From contig BMUX01000007.1 of the NCBI GenBank assembly GCA_014650415.1, positions 1 through 64,000 of the forward strand: 64,000 nt of DNA. The letters are read 5' to 3'. Positions 60,944 to 64,000 of this stretch are shown piece by piece (the stretch's first letter is position 1; each line of letters opens with the position of its first letter). This DNA is from Streptomyces spiroverticillatus. GTDB lineage: Bacteria > Actinomycetota > Actinomycetes > Streptomycetales > Streptomycetaceae. The position numbers and the translations under genes were made by a program. The notes beneath the pieces are model-generated. The model had not been told where the DNA came from. It saw only the letters and a program-made list of their open reading frames with translations, and did no database searches.

Positions 60944-61777
60944 GTGGGGTCTCCCCGTTCGTCCTCAGGTTCTCCGCCCGGCGCCCTGGAGGTGCGCGGG
61001 CTGTCCGTCGGGTACGGCCCGGTGCGCGCCCTGCGCGGGGTGACGCTGGACGTCCCGGCCGGGTCCGTGGTCGCCGTCCTCGGCGGCAACGGGGCGGGCA
61101 AGTCCACGCTCCTGCGGGCCGTTTCGCGCACCCTGCGCCACCACGGGGGAGCGGTTGCCGAGGGCTCGGTCTCGTACGACGGCCGCGACCTGCACGGCAC
61201 GAGCGCCGCCAGGGTGGTGGCCGCCGGACTGGTCCAAGTCCCGGAAGGGCGGCAGGTGTTCGCCCGGATGACCGTGGCCGACAACCTCCGCGCCGGGGCG
61301 CTCGGGGCGAGCGGCGGGCGCGCCGCCGCGAAACGGGCCCAGGCCCGCGTCCACGACCTCTTCCCCGTCCTCGCCGACCGCGCCCACCAGCGCGCCGGGC
61401 TCCTCTCCGGCGGCGAACAGCAAATGCTGGCCCTGGGGCGGGCGTTGATGTCGGACCCCCGGCTCCTGCTCCTCGACGAACCCTCCCTCGGACTCGCCCC
61501 GCTGATGGCCGCCCGCATCGCGGAGACGGTCCGGCGGATCAACGCCGACGGCACCTCCGTCCTCCTGGTCGAGCAGAACGCCGCCCTCGCGCTGCGGCTC
61601 GCCACCACCGCGTACGTCCTCGACGTCGGCGAGGTCGCCCTGCACGGGCCCGCCGCCGAACTGGCCGCCTCCGACGAGGTCCGCCGCCGCTACCTGGGCG
61701 TGGTCGACGAGACCGCCGCCGAGGACGCCGACCGCGCGGAAGCCGGCGCCCCGACGCTGAGCAGGTGGACGGTATGA
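60944..61777 (+). CDS. livF: Branched-chain amino acid-type ABC ATPase (LivF-like)
   Basis: 277 residues. GTG 60944 is preferred because AAGGAG lies 9 bp upstream; an ATG at 60926 would place that site inside the gene. Walker A VLGGNGAGKST, Q-loop VPEGRQVFARMTV (the VPEGRxxF motif is typical of LivF), signature LSGGEQQM, Walker B LLLLDEPSLGL, and EQNAALAL at the switch. One of two ATPases energising uptake of branched-chain amino acids or related compounds (amides, urea). Its stop overlaps the ATG of the next ATPase. Confidence 0.9.
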   Translation: MGSPRSSSGSPPGALEVRGLSVGYGPVRALRGVTLDVPAGSVVAVLGGNGAGKSTLLRAVSRTLRHHGGAVAEGSVSYDGRDLHGTSAARVVAAGLVQVPEGRQVFARMTVADNLRAGALGASGGRAAAKRAQARVHDLFPVLADRAHQRAGLLSGGEQQMLALGRALMSDPRLLLLDEPSLGLAPLMAARIAETVRRINADGTSVLLVEQNAALALRLATTAYVLDVGEVALHGPAAELAASDEVRRRYLGVVDETAAEDADRAEAGAPTLSRWTV

Positions 61778-62550
61778 GCACGGCCGAAGCCCTCCAAGTC
61801 GCCGACGTCACAGTCAAGTTCGCGGGGCTGACCGCCCTCGACTCCGTCTCCTTCACCGTCGAACCCGGCAGTGTGCACGCCGTCATCGGCCCCAACGGGG
61901 CAGGAAAGTCAACCTGCTTCAACGTCCTGTCCGGCGTCTACCGCGCCACCTCCGGCAGCGTCCGCCTCGGCGACGCCGAACTCACCGGCCTCGCACCGCA
62001 CCGCATCGCCGCCCTCGGCGTCGCCCGCACCTTCCAGAACCTCGCGCTGCCGCCCCGCGCCACCGTCTCCGACAGCCTCCTGCTCGGCCGCCACCGGCTC
62101 ACCCGCACAGGCTTCCTCGCCGCCGGACTGCGCCTGCCGTCCGCCGCCCGCGAGGCCCGGGCCCACCTCCAACGCGTGCACGAGATAGCCGAGTTCGTCG
62201 GCCTCGCGGACGACCTGGAGAAGCCCGCGGGAGTCCTCCCGTACGGAAAACAGAAGCTCGTCGAGCTGGCCCGCGCCCTGTGCATGGAGCCCCGCGTACT
62301 CCTCCTGGACGAACCCGTCGCGGGCATGACCGCCGACGAACGGCGCGCCACCGCAGCCGTCGTCGCGGGCGTCCGCGACGGCCTCGGCATCTCGATCGTG
62401 CTGGTCGAGCACGACATGGGGGTGGTGATGCGGCTCGCCGACGCCGTGACCGTACTCGACTTCGGCAAACGCATCGCGGGCGGCACCCCCGCCCAGGTGC
62501 AGAACGATCCCGCCGTCGTCCAGGCCTACTTGGGGGCTCCCACACCATGA
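61774..62550 (+). CDS. livG: Branched-chain amino acid-type ABC ATPase (LivG-like)
   Basis: 258 residues. Walker A IGPNGAGKST, ARTFQNLALPPRATVSDSLL at the Q-loop (the RTFQN motif typical of LivG), signature LPYGKQKLVELARAL (Gly-Lys in place of the second Gly-Gln, normal for LivG), Walker B LLLDEPVAGM and EHDMGVVM at the switch. Pairs with LivF. Overlaps livF by 4 bp and livH by 4 bp. Confidence 0.92.
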   Translation: MSTAEALQVADVTVKFAGLTALDSVSFTVEPGSVHAVIGPNGAGKSTCFNVLSGVYRATSGSVRLGDAELTGLAPHRIAALGVARTFQNLALPPRATVSDSLLLGRHRLTRTGFLAAGLRLPSAAREARAHLQRVHEIAEFVGLADDLEKPAGVLPYGKQKLVELARALCMEPRVLLLDEPVAGMTADERRATAAVVAGVRDGLGISIVLVEHDMGVVMRLADAVTVLDFGKRIAGGTPAQVQNDPAVVQAYLGAPTP

Positions 62551-63437
62551 CGACCTTCGTCGAACTCCTCCTCGGCGGGCTGTCGATGGGGGCCGTCTAC
62601 GCCCTCATCGCCCTCGGCTTCGTCGTCATCTTCAAAGCCACCGAAGTGGTCAACTTCGCCCATGCGTCACTGCTGTTGGCGGGTGGCTACCTCACCGCCG
62701 TCCTCCACGACGACCTCGGTTTCTGGGGTGCGCTCGCCGTCGGCATCGCGGGCGCGGCGGTCGTCGGCGCGGCCGTCGAGTTCCTCGTCATGCGCCGCTA
62801 CCGGGGCAGCGACCACAGCGTCCTCGCCATCGTCACCATCGGCGTCGACATCCTCCTGGTCACCGAGCTCACCCGCCGCATCGGCACCCGCGTCCTGTCG
62901 CCCGGCGACCCGTGGGGCGACAAGGTCGCCACCTTCGGCCCGATCTCCCTCGCCCACACCCGCATCGCCGCCCTCCTCGCGGCGGCCCTCCTCATCACCG
63001 CCTTCCTGCTCGCCTTCCGTTACACCTCCTGGGGCGTGGCGATGCGCGCCGCCGCCGAGAACCCGCAGACCGCGGCCCTGATGGGCGTCCGCCTGGGCCG
63101 GGTCTCCCTCTCCGCCTGGGCGGTCGCCGGCGCACTCGCCGCCGTCGCCGCGCTCTTCCTCACGGTCTTCCCGACCCCCGGCCTCGAACGCGCCACCTCA
63201 CTCGCCGCCATGAAGGCCTTCCCCGCCGCCATCCTGGGCGGCCTCGACTCCACCACGGGCGCCCTCGCGGGCGGCCTGATCGTGGGCGTCGTCGAATCCC
63301 TGGCCACCGGCTACCAGGGCGACCTGTCCTTCCTCGGCCGGGGCATCGGCGACCTCGCCCCGTACCTGGTGATGGTCGCGGTCCTCCTGATCCGCCCGGC
63401 GGGCCTCTTCGGCACGAAGGAGACGGCCCGTGTCTGA
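62547..63437 (+). CDS. livH: Branched-chain amino acid-type ABC permease (LivH-like)
   Basis: 296 residues, about 8 membrane segments. FVELLLGGLSMGAVYALIAL at the N-terminus, KATEVVNFAHASLLLAGGYL, and the EAA-like cytoplasmic loop RAAAENPQTAALMGVRLGRV are typical of LivH permeases. Forms the membrane pore with LivM. ATG 62547 overlaps the livG stop; its stop overlaps the GTG of the following frame (63430). Confidence 0.92.
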   Translation: MTTFVELLLGGLSMGAVYALIALGFVVIFKATEVVNFAHASLLLAGGYLTAVLHDDLGFWGALAVGIAGAAVVGAAVEFLVMRRYRGSDHSVLAIVTIGVDILLVTELTRRIGTRVLSPGDPWGDKVATFGPISLAHTRIAALLAAALLITAFLLAFRYTSWGVAMRAAAENPQTAALMGVRLGRVSLSAWAVAGALAAVAALFLTVFPTPGLERATSLAAMKAFPAAILGGLDSTTGALAGGLIVGVVESLATGYQGDLSFLGRGIGDLAPYLVMVAVLLIRPAGLFGTKETARV

Positions 63438-64000
63438 CCTCGACCCCCACCGCCCCCACACGCCACCCGCCGCCCCGCCCGGCCCGGACCCCTCCGGAGC
63501 CGTCGACTCCGGTACGCCGTCGACGGCGGGTGCACCCGAACCGGGCAGGGCGGATCCGGTACGCCCCGACCCGGCCGGTTCCGCCGACGGCACCGCCCGG
63601 CGCGCCGCCCCACCCCCGGGAACGGGGTCCTCGGGCCGGTTCGCAGCCGCCCCTTCCGGTACGGGCTCGGGCCCTTCGGCCGTCCGTGCGGCGGGCGCGG
63701 CCCCCCGCGAGGGCGGCGGTCCGGCCTCCGGAGGGGCCGCGGGTCCCGGGGGCGAGCCCCGTGCCGGCGGCCTGCCCGCTGCCGGCGCGGTCGACCGTAC
63801 GGACTCCTCCTCCGCATCGCGCAACGGCCGCCCGCGAGACGGCGGGGAGCGGGCTGGTGGAGAGCGGGCCGGCGGGGAGCGGGCCGGTAGGAAGCGGGAC
63901 GCTGCCCGCAGCGGCGGGACCGTGTCCGCAGCGGCCGACGACGCCGCACCGGGCACGCCGGGCTCCGGTGCGGGCGGCGGATCCGGTACGCAGCCGGGCC
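63430..64000 (+). CDS. Partial CDS with disordered N-terminus (LivM expected)
   Basis: From GTG 63430, overlapping the livH stop, an open frame runs without a stop to the end of the window (190 codons). By operon order it should be the LivM permease, but the visible part is only low-complexity: rich in Ala, Gly, Pro, Ser, Arg and Asp, no membrane segment, with a threefold GERAG repeat (about 63841-63885). Either LivM has a very long disordered head, or the true start lies further right and this is an untranslated or other frame. A binding protein gene is not seen in the window. Confidence 0.5.
   Translation, partial: MSDLDPHRPHTPPAAPPGPDPSGAVDSGTPSTAGAPEPGRADPVRPDPAGSADGTARRAAPPPGTGSSGRFAAAPSGTGSGPSAVRAAGAAPREGGGPASGGAAGPGGEPRAGGLPAAGAVDRTDSSSASRNGRPRDGGERAGGERAGGERAGRKRDAARSGGTVSAAADDAAPGTPGSGAGGGSGTQPG

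Noticed and set aside
1..64000. tRNA, rRNA, insertion sequence or phage attachment site
   Set aside because: None seen on reading both strands; no transposase or integrase motif and no tRNA-like cloverleaf recognised by eye.

Overview
The window is high-GC DNA (roughly 70% or more) with GTG starts, ATGA or GTGA gene overlaps, GGAGG-type ribosome binding sites and long GC-rich hairpins. Together with protein families such as the LAL-type LuxR regulator, the F420-dependent LLM oxidoreductase and the NHLM export set, this points to a Streptomyces chromosome or a close relative. About 53 genes or gene remnants can be supported.

Left edge (1-3691). The window opens on a junction of housekeeping gene pieces: a metK fragment, the tail of aroK and the first codons of aroB. 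The gene on the other strand, a GT87-like membrane protein, runs into this junction. Next comes a histidine kinase and response regulator pair.

RiPP cluster (about 3763-29717). This is the main feature. A 122-residue precursor (6604-6972) carries a nitrile-hydratase-like leader (NHLP), an ELSEGDLSDVAAG recognition and cleavage motif, and the core CNYCCCPCCCCT. Matching machinery is present: a fused cyclodehydratase (RRE, C-domain and YcaO), a SagB-type azoline dehydrogenase, and the NHLM export triad of HlyD-like adaptor, C39-peptidase ABC protein and second ABC protein. The tailoring set is unusually oxidative: two P450s, a flavin halogenase, a Rieske oxygenase, an amine-oxidase-like flavoprotein, a methyltransferase, an alpha/beta hydrolase, a VOC protein and an HPr-kinase-like protein with a degenerate P-loop. 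A drug-type ABC transporter and two 61-residue membrane proteins at the two ends are immunity candidates. A LAL-type LuxR regulator sits in the middle. TACGTA sites are clustered in both divergent control regions. The expected product is a thiazole-rich, possibly chlorinated peptide.

Middle (29766-41272). CPA2-type antiporter; secreted choice-of-anchor-A protein with SpaA-like domains and no cell-wall anchor; Tat-exported 5'-nucleotidase-like phosphoesterase; LLM oxidoreductase with an NCS1 transporter; an ABC exporter gene broken by two frame shifts and lacking its second membrane domain; and a START/AHSA1-like protein.

Right (41332-64000). FAD oxidoreductase, nucleotidyltransferase, lipoate ligase-like protein, GNAT, inositol-monophosphatase-like protein, a macrodomain plus alkylation-repair group (Ada-AlkA fusion and O6-alkylguanine methyltransferase) facing a sirtuin, a regulator and MFS efflux pair with a clear inverted repeat between them, Nudix, a four-unit SUKH-4-like protein, BCCT transporter, glycerate kinase, nitroreductase, and a PucR-type regulator divergent from a branched-chain amino-acid-type ABC operon that runs off the window. 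No rRNA, tRNA, CRISPR array or insertion sequence was recognised.
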